From contig CAMLFP010000335.1 in assembly GCA_946479335.1 (NCBI GenBank), forward strand, positions 1 through 6,223: a DNA stretch of 6,223 nucleotides, read 5' to 3'. Below the pieces are notes generated by a model that was not told the origin of the DNA, ran no database searches, and was given only the letters and a program-made list of their open reading frames with translations. The position numbers and the translations under genes were made by a program. This stretch comes from an uncultured Archangium sp. Its GTDB lineage: Bacteria; Myxococcota; Myxococcia; Myxococcales; Myxococcaceae. Below are positions 1 to 6,223 of the stretch, piece by piece. Position 1 is the stretch's first letter. Every line of letters starts with the position of its first letter.

Positions 1-71
1 TGGAGTCGATGGTGAACATGTACCAGGCGCTGGGCGGCGGCTGGCAGGCGCCCGCCAGGCCGCAGGAGTAG
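1..71 (+). CDS. Probable outer-membrane efflux protein (TolC/NodT family), C-terminal end only
   Basis: Only the last 22 codons are in the window; they begin at base 3 and end in TAG at 69-71. The peptide contains VNMYQALGGGWQ, followed by a short Pro/Arg tail. A Leu/Met-Tyr-x-Ala-Leu-Gly-Gly-Gly-Trp ending is typical of the C-terminus of NodT-type outer-membrane factors, the periplasm-spanning channel of RND or ABC tripartite efflux systems. Third codon positions are almost all G or C, as in the genes downstream. The pump and adaptor genes would be expected to the left, outside the window. The family call rests on this one short motif, so it is moderately sure, although the reading frame itself is convincing. 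Confidence 0.68.
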   Translation, partial: ESMVNMYQALGGGWQAPARPQE

Positions 72-78
72 CGGCGTA

Positions 79-104
79 GAGTGCCCTTCGAAAGAGGGGC
101 ACTC
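79..104 (+). promoter_or_regulatory. Strong stem-loop with GAAA tetraloop in the intergenic leader
   Basis: Bases 79-89 pair with 94-104 to give an 11-bp stem (one G-U pair at 87/96), closed by C89-G94 around a GAAA loop at 90-93. GNRA loops are stabilising only in the plus-strand transcript, because the minus-strand loop reads TTTC. The element starts 7 bases after the efflux gene's stop and ends 9 bases before the ATG at 114. No T-run follows, so it is not a canonical intrinsic terminator. The only Shine-Dalgarno-like bases for the next gene (GAGGGG, 94-99) lie in its right arm. It could therefore modulate translation, stabilise a 3' end or mark an mRNA processing point. The structure is seen directly; the function is inferred. 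Confidence 0.6.
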
Positions 105-113
105 AAGACGACG

Positions 114-590
114 ATGACTCCCGAAGCGGCGCAGGCGGAGCTCCAACGGCGCGTGCGGCGCTACTTCGTGGTGGTTGTGAGCGGGCTGGTCGCCGCCTTC
201 GCCCTGCCCTTCGCGCTGGGCGCGGCGCTGGTGGCGGCCGGCATGGAGCAGCAGGCGGCGGGCTCCGTCGCGGGCGTGGTCGGCCTCACGGGGATGTTCA
301 GCGTCGTCGCGCTCTCGTGGTTCCTCGTCTACCGCTGGTGGCGCTGCCCGGTGTGCGACCGCAACGTGTACTGGGTGGTGTCGACCAACATGTCCATCTT
401 CGCGGCGACGGCCAGCAAGACGTGCCCGTCGTGCGGCACGCAGCTCATCGCGCCCGGCGCCGCGCGGCGCTTCTTCATCCGCCTCGCGCTCATCGCCGGC
501 GTCTTCATCGCGTTGGGCGTGCTGGCCGGGCTGACCAGCGCCGGTCAACGACGCACGCCAGCGAGTCAACGCACAGCGCCACCGGGGTGA
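114..590 (+). CDS. Three-helix membrane protein with a four-cysteine zinc ribbon
   Basis: The protein has 158 residues and its function is not recognised. Reading from the ATG at 114, there are hydrophobic segments at about residues 18-43, 50-74 and 120-140. Between the second and third lies a zinc-ribbon pattern, CPVC at 78-81 and CPSCG at 104-108, which is C-x2-C-x22-C-x2-C. Basic residues before helix 1 (QRRVRRY) and before helix 3 (ARRFFIR), with none in the first loop, suggest a cytoplasmic N-terminus and a cytoplasmic ribbon. The tail is Arg/Pro-rich and probably periplasmic. An in-frame GTG at 81 would add 11 residues. I prefer the ATG because those extra codons include AGA and several A-ending codons and lie on the 79-104 hairpin. 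The gene sits 19 bases before the lipoprotein gene and may be co-transcribed with it. The ribbon probably binds zinc structurally; a partner cannot be named. Confidence 0.8.
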   Translation: MTPEAAQAELQRRVRRYFVVVVSGLVAAFALPFALGAALVAAGMEQQAAGSVAGVVGLTGMFSVVALSWFLVYRWWRCPVCDRNVYWVVSTNMSIFAATASKTCPSCGTQLIAPGAARRFFIRLALIAGVFIALGVLAGLTSAGQRRTPASQRTAPPG

Positions 591-609
591 GCGGCTACCA
601 TCGCGCGCC

Positions 610-1263
610 ATGCGCACTTCCCTCTTCTTCTCGTGGTGTCTGTTGGCGGCGTGTGGCTCCGAAAGCGGGAGCGACCGGGCCTTGAAGGTCACCTGGGCCT
701 TCGAGACCGGTGACTGCACCTCCAACGCCATCACCCAGGTGAAGGTGTCGTGGGGCCCCTCGGGCGGCGCGAAGCAAGACGTCACCTTCGACTGCGCGGC
801 CGGTGAGGGCGTGCTGGGCGAGACCGCGGCGGAGGGCGGCTCCTACGGCATCACCGCGGTGGGCCTCGACGCCGGCGGCGTGGCGCGCGTCTCGCACCTC
901 GGCACCACGCTGAACGTCGGCGCCAGCGGTCTGCATGGCTCGGCCGTCGACCTCACGCTGCGCCCGAAGGCGGTGCACGTCACCCTCACCTGGGGCGAGA
1001 GCAGCAGCGCGTGCCCGGGCCAGGTGGTGCTGCCGTACACCCTCACCCTGTACAACCCGCCGGCGACGCAGGGCGCGACGCCTACCGACCTCGTCGACCA
1101 GACGCAGGCCAGCTGCTCCGCGGGCACCGCCACCTTCACCAACTTCGTGAAGCCGGGTGACTACGTCGTCGACCTCGACAGCCGCGCACAGTCGCCGATG
1201 GTGAAGTCGACCAAGCCCATCACCGTCGTCGCCGGCGAAGACCTGACCGTCAGCATGTTCTGA
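610..1263 (+). CDS. Small secreted lipoprotein with two similar cysteine-paired halves
   Basis: The protein has 217 residues and its function is not recognised. It begins with a short signal peptide (MRTSLFFSWCLLAAC) whose lipobox LAAC ends at Cys15, with Gly at +2, so it should be a lipid-anchored envelope protein. The mature part is Thr/Val/Ser/Gly-rich with alternating hydrophobic residues, which suggests beta-sandwich folding. Two halves look alike. Residues 25-103 start LKVTWAFETGDC and 121-208 start AVHVTLTWGESSSAC; each has a second cysteine 26 or 34 residues later and then a Gly-x-Tyr strand (GSYGITAV, GDYVVDLD). Cys36/62 and Cys135/169 are candidate disulfides. No enzyme motif is visible, so a binding or structural role is a guess. 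The ATG has no good Shine-Dalgarno sequence, but the signal peptide fixes the start. The gene lies 39 bases before the ThrE-like gene. Confidence 0.8.
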   Translation: MRTSLFFSWCLLAACGSESGSDRALKVTWAFETGDCTSNAITQVKVSWGPSGGAKQDVTFDCAAGEGVLGETAAEGGSYGITAVGLDAGGVARVSHLGTTLNVGASGLHGSAVDLTLRPKAVHVTLTWGESSSACPGQVVLPYTLTLYNPPATQGATPTDLVDQTQASCSAGTATFTNFVKPGDYVVDLDSRAQSPMVKSTKPITVVAGEDLTVSMF

Positions 1264-1302
1264 AGCCCGCGCGGCGGGGGCCGGCGCGCTAAACGGCGGC
1301 GC

Positions 1303-2532
1303 ATGGCGCGTGATGAAGACCTGAGCCCGCAGCTGGTGCTCGACTACCTCGTCGAGCTGGGCACGGCGCTGATGTCGGCGGGCTGTCCCACGCATCGGCT
1401 GGAGCAGCTCCTCGTCACGCTGGCGCGCCACGAAGGCCACGAGGCCGACATCTTCGCGCTGCCCACCGGGTTGTTCATCAGCCTGCGCACGCCGAACGGC
1501 GAGCCGGCGCTCCTGTCGATGGTGCGCGTCACCGAGTGGAACAACGACCTCGGCCGGCTGGTGGCGCTCGATGCGCTGCTGAACGCGGTGGCCGACGACA
1601 CCCTCGACCTCACCGAAGCGCGCCGCCGCATCCACGCCTTGCAGAAGGCCGCCGACGCGTGGAGCACGCCGTGGAAGCTGCTGGCCGCGGTGGCCTCCAG
1701 CGCGGGCGCGGCGGTGATTCTGGGCGGCGACCTCCTCGACGCGGGGCTGGCGGGCTTCGGCGGGCTGCTGCTGCGCGTGTTGATGCTGACGCTGGCGCGC
1801 TCGGAGCAGCTGCGCGTGCTGGAGAACCTCGCGGGCGGCGTGGTGGCTGCGCTGCTGGCCGGCGTCGCGAGCCGCGAGTGGCCGGGGCACAGCCGCGAGG
1901 TGCTGGTGCTGGCCATCATCATCCAGCTGTTGCCGGGGCTGACGTTGACGATGGGCCTCACGGAGCTGACGTACCGGAACCTCGTCGCCGGCACCGCGCG
2001 CGTGATGCACGCGGGCATCACCCTGCTCTCGCTGGTCTTCGGGCTCGCGGTGGTGGTGTCGCTCGAGAAGGCGCTGGGCACCTCGCCGCCGGTGAGCGAG
2101 GCACGGGAGGCCGCGCCCTTCGCGCTCCAGGTGCTGGCGTTGCTCTTCGCGTCGTTCGGCTTCGGCGTGATGCTCGACCTCCCGCCGCGGCGCCTCGGGG
2201 TGGCCTTCGCGTCGAGCGCGTTGGTCTTCGTGGTGTCGCTGGTGACGAGGCAGCTGCCCACCGCGCATGGCGTCTTCCTGAACGCGCTGGTGCTGGGCAT
2301 CAGCGGCAACCTCTTCGCGCGCGTCACGGCGCGGCCCGCGCAGCTCCTCTTGATGCCCGGCATGCTGCTGCTGGTGCCGGGCGCGCTCTCGCTGCGCAGC
2401 CTCGACTCGTTGCTGGCCGGCGACGCGGTGCTGGGCATCAGCGGGCTGGCCGACGTGACGCTGGTGGCCGTGGCGCTGGCGATGGGCCTGCTGGTGGCCA
2501 ACGTCGCGTTGCCCGCGCGCAAGGCGCTGTAG
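1303..2532 (+). CDS. Threonine/serine exporter family protein (ThrE type, single-chain)
   Basis: The protein has 409 residues and resembles ThrE, the amino-acid exporter first described in Corynebacterium. Residues 10-118 match the soluble N-terminal region of the family (LVELGTALMSAGCPTHRLEQ, resembling the usual opening helix, then FALPTGLFIS). About ten hydrophobic helices follow, near 125-143, 146-163, 175-190, 199-218, 235-254, 273-292, 296-313, 322-336, 347-365 and 384-404. Two Pro-Gly-centred motifs stand out: LLPGLTLTMGL at 209-219 in the first half, and MPGMLLLVPG at 351-360 in the second. This corresponds to the PF06738 and PF12821 halves, which are separate proteins (YjjP and YjjB) in E. 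coli. The likely role is proton-coupled export of threonine, serine or another small metabolite across the inner membrane. The substrate cannot be read from sequence, and E. coli YjjPB has been linked to succinate export. The ATG is the only usable start after the previous gene's in-frame stop. Confidence 0.9.
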   Translation: MARDEDLSPQLVLDYLVELGTALMSAGCPTHRLEQLLVTLARHEGHEADIFALPTGLFISLRTPNGEPALLSMVRVTEWNNDLGRLVALDALLNAVADDTLDLTEARRRIHALQKAADAWSTPWKLLAAVASSAGAAVILGGDLLDAGLAGFGGLLLRVLMLTLARSEQLRVLENLAGGVVAALLAGVASREWPGHSREVLVLAIIIQLLPGLTLTMGLTELTYRNLVAGTARVMHAGITLLSLVFGLAVVVSLEKALGTSPPVSEAREAAPFALQVLALLFASFGFGVMLDLPPRRLGVAFASSALVFVVSLVTRQLPTAHGVFLNALVLGISGNLFARVTARPAQLLLMPGMLLLVPGALSLRSLDSLLAGDAVLGISGLADVTLVAVALAMGLLVANVALPARKAL

Positions 2533-2546
2533 CCGCGCCTTCACTG

Positions 2547-2589
2547 AAACAAACGCACGTCGCCCGGACCCTCGCTGGCCCGGGCGACG
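2547..2589 (-). terminator. Intrinsic terminator for the minus-strand peptidase gene, between convergent genes
   Basis: Bases 2558-2567 (CGTCGCCCGG) are perfectly complementary to 2580-2589, giving a 10-bp GC-rich stem with a 12-base loop. After one mismatch, 2554-2556 can pair with 2591-2593. Read on the minus strand, the stem starts 22 bases after the peptidase stop and is followed within four bases by TTTGTTT (plus-strand 2547-2553). This is a reasonable intrinsic terminator. Read on the plus strand, the stem lies 25 bases after the ThrE-like stop and has an A-rich 5' flank but no T-run on its 3' side. Termination of the left operon here is therefore possible but less certain. Confidence 0.7.
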
Positions 2590-2611
2590 CGCGCACGCCT
2601 CGAGCTCGACG

Positions 2612-5600
2612 TCAGATGAGGTTCTGCACGTCGACCTGCACGGAGTCGGACGACAGCACCGGCCCCCCCGCGCTGGCGCGCACGCGCACCGTGATGATGT
2701 GCGTCTCCAGCGGTGAGCCGCCCTTCCCGTAGATGCGGAGGGTGCCGGGGTTCGCGCCGGTGCCGAGGAGCTGCGTGCCGCTCGTGGGCGCGCCGGGCTG
2801 ACAGTCACCGCGGTCGGTCGACCACTCGAAGACCAGCGTGCTGGGGTCGATGACCTGCCCCGAGCCGTCGAGGGCGCGCGCGCTGAACGCGATGTCGAGG
2901 TACGGGCCCACCATGTCGTAGTCGTTCGCGTATTGGTGGATGTTCGCCGCGGGCGTCAGGATCTCCGCCACCACGGTGCAGGCCTGCGCGGTCACCGTCT
3001 GGCTGTCGCTGCCGCCGAGCGCCGACACCACCACGGTGTGCGTGCCCGCCGAGAACGTGAGGCTCTGCGTCAGCGCCGTCGACGCCACCGGCGTGCCGTC
3101 GATGGTCCACGTCGCGGAGCTGCCCTCGAGCACCGTGCCCGGGTAGCGCACCGACGCGCGGAACTGCACCGGCGTGTCGCTGCACACCGTCGCGCCCGGA
3201 GGCAGCACCGGCTCCTCGATGGTGACGACGGGCGTCATCACCGCCGGCGTGGCGACGCGCAGTTGGTACGGCACATCAGCGCCCGGCGCCGCCGTCACCC
3301 GCAGCGACACCGCGTCGCCCGACGCGCGCACCAACCGGTAGGTGGCGATGGTCTCGCTCCCGACCCGCGTGCTGGTGAGGAACTGCGGCGCCGCGCCGGT
3401 GCTCGACAGCAGCGGCAGGTCGCCGCCCACCCAACGCAGCGTCAGCTCCGTCGAGAAGACGCGGCCCGCCATGGTCGGCACGGTGAAGCGGTACCAGTCT
3501 TCGTCTTGCGCGGCGGGCGCGAGGCTCAAGATGGTGCCCGGCGTCGACACGTCGAAGGTGACGGCGCGCGCGCGGGCCTCCACGTCGTCATCGCCGTCGG
3601 CCTCGGAGAAGTTCAGCGTCGTGTCGTAGCCCAGCGAGCCCAGGTCGACCTCGAAGCCCGCGGCCGCGGCCAGCACCGCGCCCAGCGGGTTCACCAGGTT
3701 GCGGCGCTCCGGCTGGTTGGCGAAGCCGCGCGCGGCCAGCGTCGCGTTGTCGAAGGCCGTGGAGAGGAGGAACCCACGCACCCGGGCCACCGCCGTGGCG
3801 CGCTCCGCGGGCGTGGCGCGCGCAGGGTCGAGCGTGGGGTTGGTGGTCTGCATCGCCGCGATGAGGCCGGTGACGAACGGCGCCGCGCCGCTGGTCGCGG
3901 TGATGGACTGCGGCAGCGACGAGTCAGGCGAGAAGTACGCGGAGCCCGACGGCGCCCACACGTCGACGCGCTCACCGATGAACTGCGTATTGGCGAGCGT
4001 CGCGCCCTCCGCCGCGCCCACCGCGATGACGCCCGGCAACGTCGCGGGGATGACGCCCCACGCCTCGGTGCGGCGCTCGGAGAGGTTGACGTAGTCGCGA
4101 ACCACGTCGGGCAACGACTCACGCGTGAGCTGGTTACCTGCCGACGCCACCACCGGCACGCCCGAAGCCACCGCCGCGTTGACCGCGCTGGCCATCGTGG
4201 AGCGCACGTCTCCCAGCGCCAGCGTCGAGAGGCACGCGTTGGTGGCCATCACCGCCGCGCCGATGAGGCCGCCGCAGATGACCTGCCCCGCGATGGGGAT
4301 ACCCGCCGCCGGGCTGGTGCAGAAGGCCAGCGCCGCGGCGTGCGCCACCGCCGTCACCACGCCGCAGATGCCGAGGCGCCCTTCGATGCTGCAGATGTCG
4401 AAGTCAGGCCCGACGGTGGTGACGATGGTGCACGGGTAGCCCGCGGAGATGTTGATGACGTGCGCGCCCATCGACAGCGCGCGACGGATGCCGCCGCCCA
4501 GGTCGAAGGCGTACGACGCGGTGTCGTATTTGTAGAGCATCGGCACGGCCACCTGCCCGGCCACGCCCGCGGCGCCGTCGTTGCCGATGACGCCGCCCAT
4601 CGCGGTCACCACGCCCGTGCCGTGCCACACGCGCGGGCCGACGAAGCTGGCGCCCACCGTCGGCGGGCCCAACGCGGCGCCCGGCGCACACCGCACCGGC
4701 CGGCTGGTGAAGTCACACTGCTCGATGCCGCCGTCTGCTTCGGTGCGGAAGTCGGAGTTCGGCGCGAAGCCCATGTCGAGCACCCCCACCTTCACCCGCT
4801 GCGTGTCGAGGTCCATCAGCGCGAGGTACGACCAGAGCGCCGGCACGGTGGTGGTGCACGGGCGGTCGACGCGGCCAGGCAGGCAGCTCAGGCTCTCCGT
4901 CGGCGTGCCGCGCAGCTGCATGGTGCGGCTGACGTTGGCGGCTTCGACGCCCACCAACTGCGGCGCCTGCTGGTACGCGAGCCGCGGGTTCACCGCGACG
5001 ACGTAGCCATCGAGGCGGTACGCCAGCGCGAGGCCGTAGATGGAGAGCGCCTCCGCACGGCTCGCCAACAACTCGCCGGTGTCGCCTGCCAACGCGCGCA
5101 CCAGCGCGAGGCGCTCGGCGGTGAGGCTCGCGGGGTCGACGTTCACCAGCGACGCGAAGCCGCTGTCGACGCCCTCGGTCTCGATGACGCTGCCGCCCGA
5201 GAGTTCCAGGAAGCGCGTCAGCTCATCTTGCGTCTGGTGGAACAGCACCAGCTCGTGCGTCGCCAACTGGAGCGGCAGGCCCTCACCGGGGCCGGTGCCC
5301 GAGCGGAAAATCGTGCCCACCGCGCGCGCGCCCACCGGCAGCGGGTCTTCATCGTCGGTCATCGCCAGCGTGGGCTCGACCCGTGACGTCGGCGCACCGG
5401 AGCGCACGCCCTCCATCACGCCGAGGTCGGAGAACACCGCGGCTTCGAGGTCTGCGTACCCGGGCTGCGCAGGGTCGACCGCGAAGAAGGCCACCAAGGC
5501 GCCCCCCGCCGGCACGGTGAAGACGCCGTCGAGCGGCGCGCCCGTCGCCTCCGAGCTGCGCATCACCACACCCGTCGACTCGTAGCGGCCGTCGCCGCGC

Positions 5601-6124
5601 GCCGAGAGCGTCAGCTTCTCCACGTCGTGCGACTCCGCCGACACCAGCACCACCTCGGCGAGCTGCGCGGGCGCGGTGCGGCCGCCGAGGTCGACCACCA
5701 CCTTCGCGGTGTCGCCGTCGGCATAGAAGAAGGCATTCAGGTCGACGCGCACGTTCGCCGCGCGGGTCGGCGCCTTCGCCGCCGCGGGGATTTCGAGCTG
5801 CACCGTCACCTTCGCCTCCGTGCCGGTGGCGTCGGTGGCGCGCACCGTGAGCGCGTCGGTGCCCTTCTCCGTGGCGGCCGGCACGTCGACGCGCACGCGC
5901 AGCCCCGCGACGCTCGCGGTGAAGCGGGGAGACTCGACGGTGAGCGTCACCGGCGGCTTCGCGCCGTCGCCCACGATGACGTCGAACCAGGTGCTGGCCG
6001 CCGGCGGCGCGGTGACAACCTCGGGCGCCGACAACTTGAAGCCGTTCGCGGGCTCCTGCGGGTCGCCGCACGCCACCAGGAGAACACACGACAAGAGGGA
6101 GACGAGTCGAAGTGGTGTTTGCAT
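2612..6124 (-). CDS. Large subtilisin-like (S8) serine peptidase lipoprotein with C-terminal PPC-like and Ig/PKD-like domains
   Basis: The protein has 1170 residues counted from the ATG at 6124. The signal peptide (MQTPLRLVSLLSCVLLVAC) ends in the lipobox LVAC at Cys19, so it should be anchored to the envelope. Residues about 56-113 and 123-240 look like beta-sandwich regions. Residues 283-385 resemble a protease propeptide (HELVLFHQTQDELTRF ending in VVAVNP). The S8 domain covers about 444-820. It has Asp450 in VGVLDMGF, His501 in WHGTG, the oxyanion Asn664 in SAGN and Ser745 in ATSGAAPF, all in the usual order, so it is probably active. Between NISAG and SAGN lies an insertion at 563-639 with six cysteines. 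Residues 856-957 resemble a PPC domain (QDEDWYRF). Two Ig/PKD-like domains follow, at 966-1050 (Cys981 and Cys1049) and 1051-1168. Its role is extracytoplasmic proteolysis, with substrate unknown. An in-frame GTG at 6154 and ATG at 6136 are alternative starts, but 6124 gives the most normal lipoprotein signal. No clear Shine-Dalgarno is visible for any of them. Confidence 0.93.
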   Translation of the reverse strand: MQTPLRLVSLLSCVLLVACGDPQEPANGFKLSAPEVVTAPPAASTWFDVIVGDGAKPPVTLTVESPRFTASVAGLRVRVDVPAATEKGTDALTVRATDATGTEAKVTVQLEIPAAAKAPTRAANVRVDLNAFFYADGDTAKVVVDLGGRTAPAQLAEVVLVSAESHDVEKLTLSARGDGRYESTGVVMRSSEATGAPLDGVFTVPAGGALVAFFAVDPAQPGYADLEAAVFSDLGVMEGVRSGAPTSRVEPTLAMTDDEDPLPVGARAVGTIFRSGTGPGEGLPLQLATHELVLFHQTQDELTRFLELSGGSVIETEGVDSGFASLVNVDPASLTAERLALVRALAGDTGELLASRAEALSIYGLALAYRLDGYVVAVNPRLAYQQAPQLVGVEAANVSRTMQLRGTPTESLSCLPGRVDRPCTTTVPALWSYLALMDLDTQRVKVGVLDMGFAPNSDFRTEADGGIEQCDFTSRPVRCAPGAALGPPTVGASFVGPRVWHGTGVVTAMGGVIGNDGAAGVAGQVAVPMLYKYDTASYAFDLGGGIRRALSMGAHVINISAGYPCTIVTTVGPDFDICSIEGRLGICGVVTAVAHAAALAFCTSPAAGIPIAGQVICGGLIGAAVMATNACLSTLALGDVRSTMASAVNAAVASGVPVVASAGNQLTRESLPDVVRDYVNLSERRTEAWGVIPATLPGVIAVGAAEGATLANTQFIGERVDVWAPSGSAYFSPDSSLPQSITATSGAAPFVTGLIAAMQTTNPTLDPARATPAERATAVARVRGFLLSTAFDNATLAARGFANQPERRNLVNPLGAVLAAAAGFEVDLGSLGYDTTLNFSEADGDDDVEARARAVTFDVSTPGTILSLAPAAQDEDWYRFTVPTMAGRVFSTELTLRWVGGDLPLLSSTGAAPQFLTSTRVGSETIATYRLVRASGDAVSLRVTAAPGADVPYQLRVATPAVMTPVVTIEEPVLPPGATVCSDTPVQFRASVRYPGTVLEGSSATWTIDGTPVASTALTQSLTFSAGTHTVVVSALGGSDSQTVTAQACTVVAEILTPAANIHQYANDYDMVGPYLDIAFSARALDGSGQVIDPSTLVFEWSTDRGDCQPGAPTSGTQLLGTGANPGTLRIYGKGGSPLETHIITVRVRASAGGPVLSSDSVQVDVQNLI

Positions 6125-6178
6125 GCCCGCAGGCATCGCAAGCGACGTGCCCACGCGAAGCGCGCAGACTCGTGCGGC

Positions 6179-6223
6179 ATGGTGATGGCCCTGGGCAGCA
6201 TCGTGATGACCAAGTTCGCGGTC
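6179..6223 (+). CDS. Possible start of a divergent gene, cut by the window edge
   Basis: An ATG at 6179 opens 15 codons that run off the window without a stop and encode MVMALGSIVMTKFAV. Every third codon position is G or C, unlike the stretch just upstream in the same frame, which fits a real gene beginning here. Against it, there is no Shine-Dalgarno sequence. The gap to the peptidase ATG is only 54 bases. The overlapping minus-strand frame has a similarly high GC at third positions. The peptide is hydrophobic and could be a membrane segment or signal. No family is recognised. Confidence 0.27.
   Translation, partial: MVMALGSIVMTKFAV

Noticed and set aside
81..113. GTG at 81 as the start of the zinc-ribbon membrane protein
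   Set aside because: The 11 extra codons include AGA and several A-ending codons unlike the rest of the gene, and nearly the whole stretch folds into the 79-104 hairpin. The ATG at 114 is the better start.
1268..1288. A GC-rich hairpin after the lipoprotein gene (8 pairs with one bulged G and a GGGG loop)
   Set aside because: It has a bulge, is pure G/C and has no T-run. Such structures occur by chance at this base composition, so I do not call a terminator or attenuator.
595..2808. A 737-codon open frame on the minus strand antisense to the lipoprotein and ThrE-like genes
   Set aside because: Its product is Arg/His/Gln/Ala-rich low-complexity sequence with no recognisable domain, and it covers two well-supported plus-strand genes. 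Long antisense open frames are expected in very GC-rich coding DNA.
4208..4438. Reading the hydrophobic insertion as a transmembrane anchor that splits the peptidase
   Set aside because: The catalytic Asp and His lie before it and the oxyanion Asn and Ser after it, so both sides must be in the same compartment. A helical hairpin or soluble subdomain fits better than a single membrane crossing.
2933..5386. An 817-codon open frame on the plus strand antisense to the peptidase gene
   Set aside because: The translation is Arg/His/Gly/Ala-rich without domains. The minus-strand frame contains ordered S8 catalytic motifs and a signal peptide, so this is a composition shadow.
5947..6213. An 88-codon minus-strand frame starting near the right edge and overlapping the peptidase N-terminus
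   Set aside because: It overlaps the signal peptide region of the peptidase in another frame and has no recognisable features. Its Arg/Ser-rich tail looks like a frame shadow.

Overview
This window is GC-rich DNA, roughly 70% GC, with G or C at nearly every third codon position. It is densely coding, and most genes lack a clear Shine-Dalgarno sequence. Two genes encode lipobox-bearing exported proteins, one of them a large multidomain subtilase lipoprotein. This style fits a myxobacterium (Myxococcota). That assignment is an inference from composition and gene style; no marker gene is present.

The left part (1-2532) is a run of four plus-strand genes with short gaps. First is the last 22 codons of a probable outer-membrane efflux protein (TolC/NodT family). 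It is followed by a three-helix membrane protein with a four-cysteine zinc ribbon, a small secreted lipoprotein built from two similar halves, and a single-chain ThrE-type threonine/serine exporter homologue of 409 residues. Spacing allows one operon, but no shared pathway is proven. The gap between the first two genes holds a strong 11-bp stem-loop closed by a GAAA tetraloop.

The right part (2612-6124) is one minus-strand gene of about 1170 codons. It encodes a lipoprotein with N-terminal beta-sandwich-like regions, a propeptide-like region, a subtilisin-type (S8) catalytic domain with all expected catalytic residues, a PPC-like domain and two Ig/PKD-like domains. Its catalytic domain carries an unusual insertion of about 75 residues with six cysteines.

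The two parts converge at 2533-2611, where a perfect 10-bp stem with a T-rich flank on the minus strand makes a credible terminator for the peptidase gene. The last 45 bases may hold the start of a divergent plus-strand gene, but this is weak. I see no RNA genes, CRISPR arrays, insertion sequences or phage genes. The region reads as ordinary chromosomal sequence with a few points worth checking, and I do not claim a new system.
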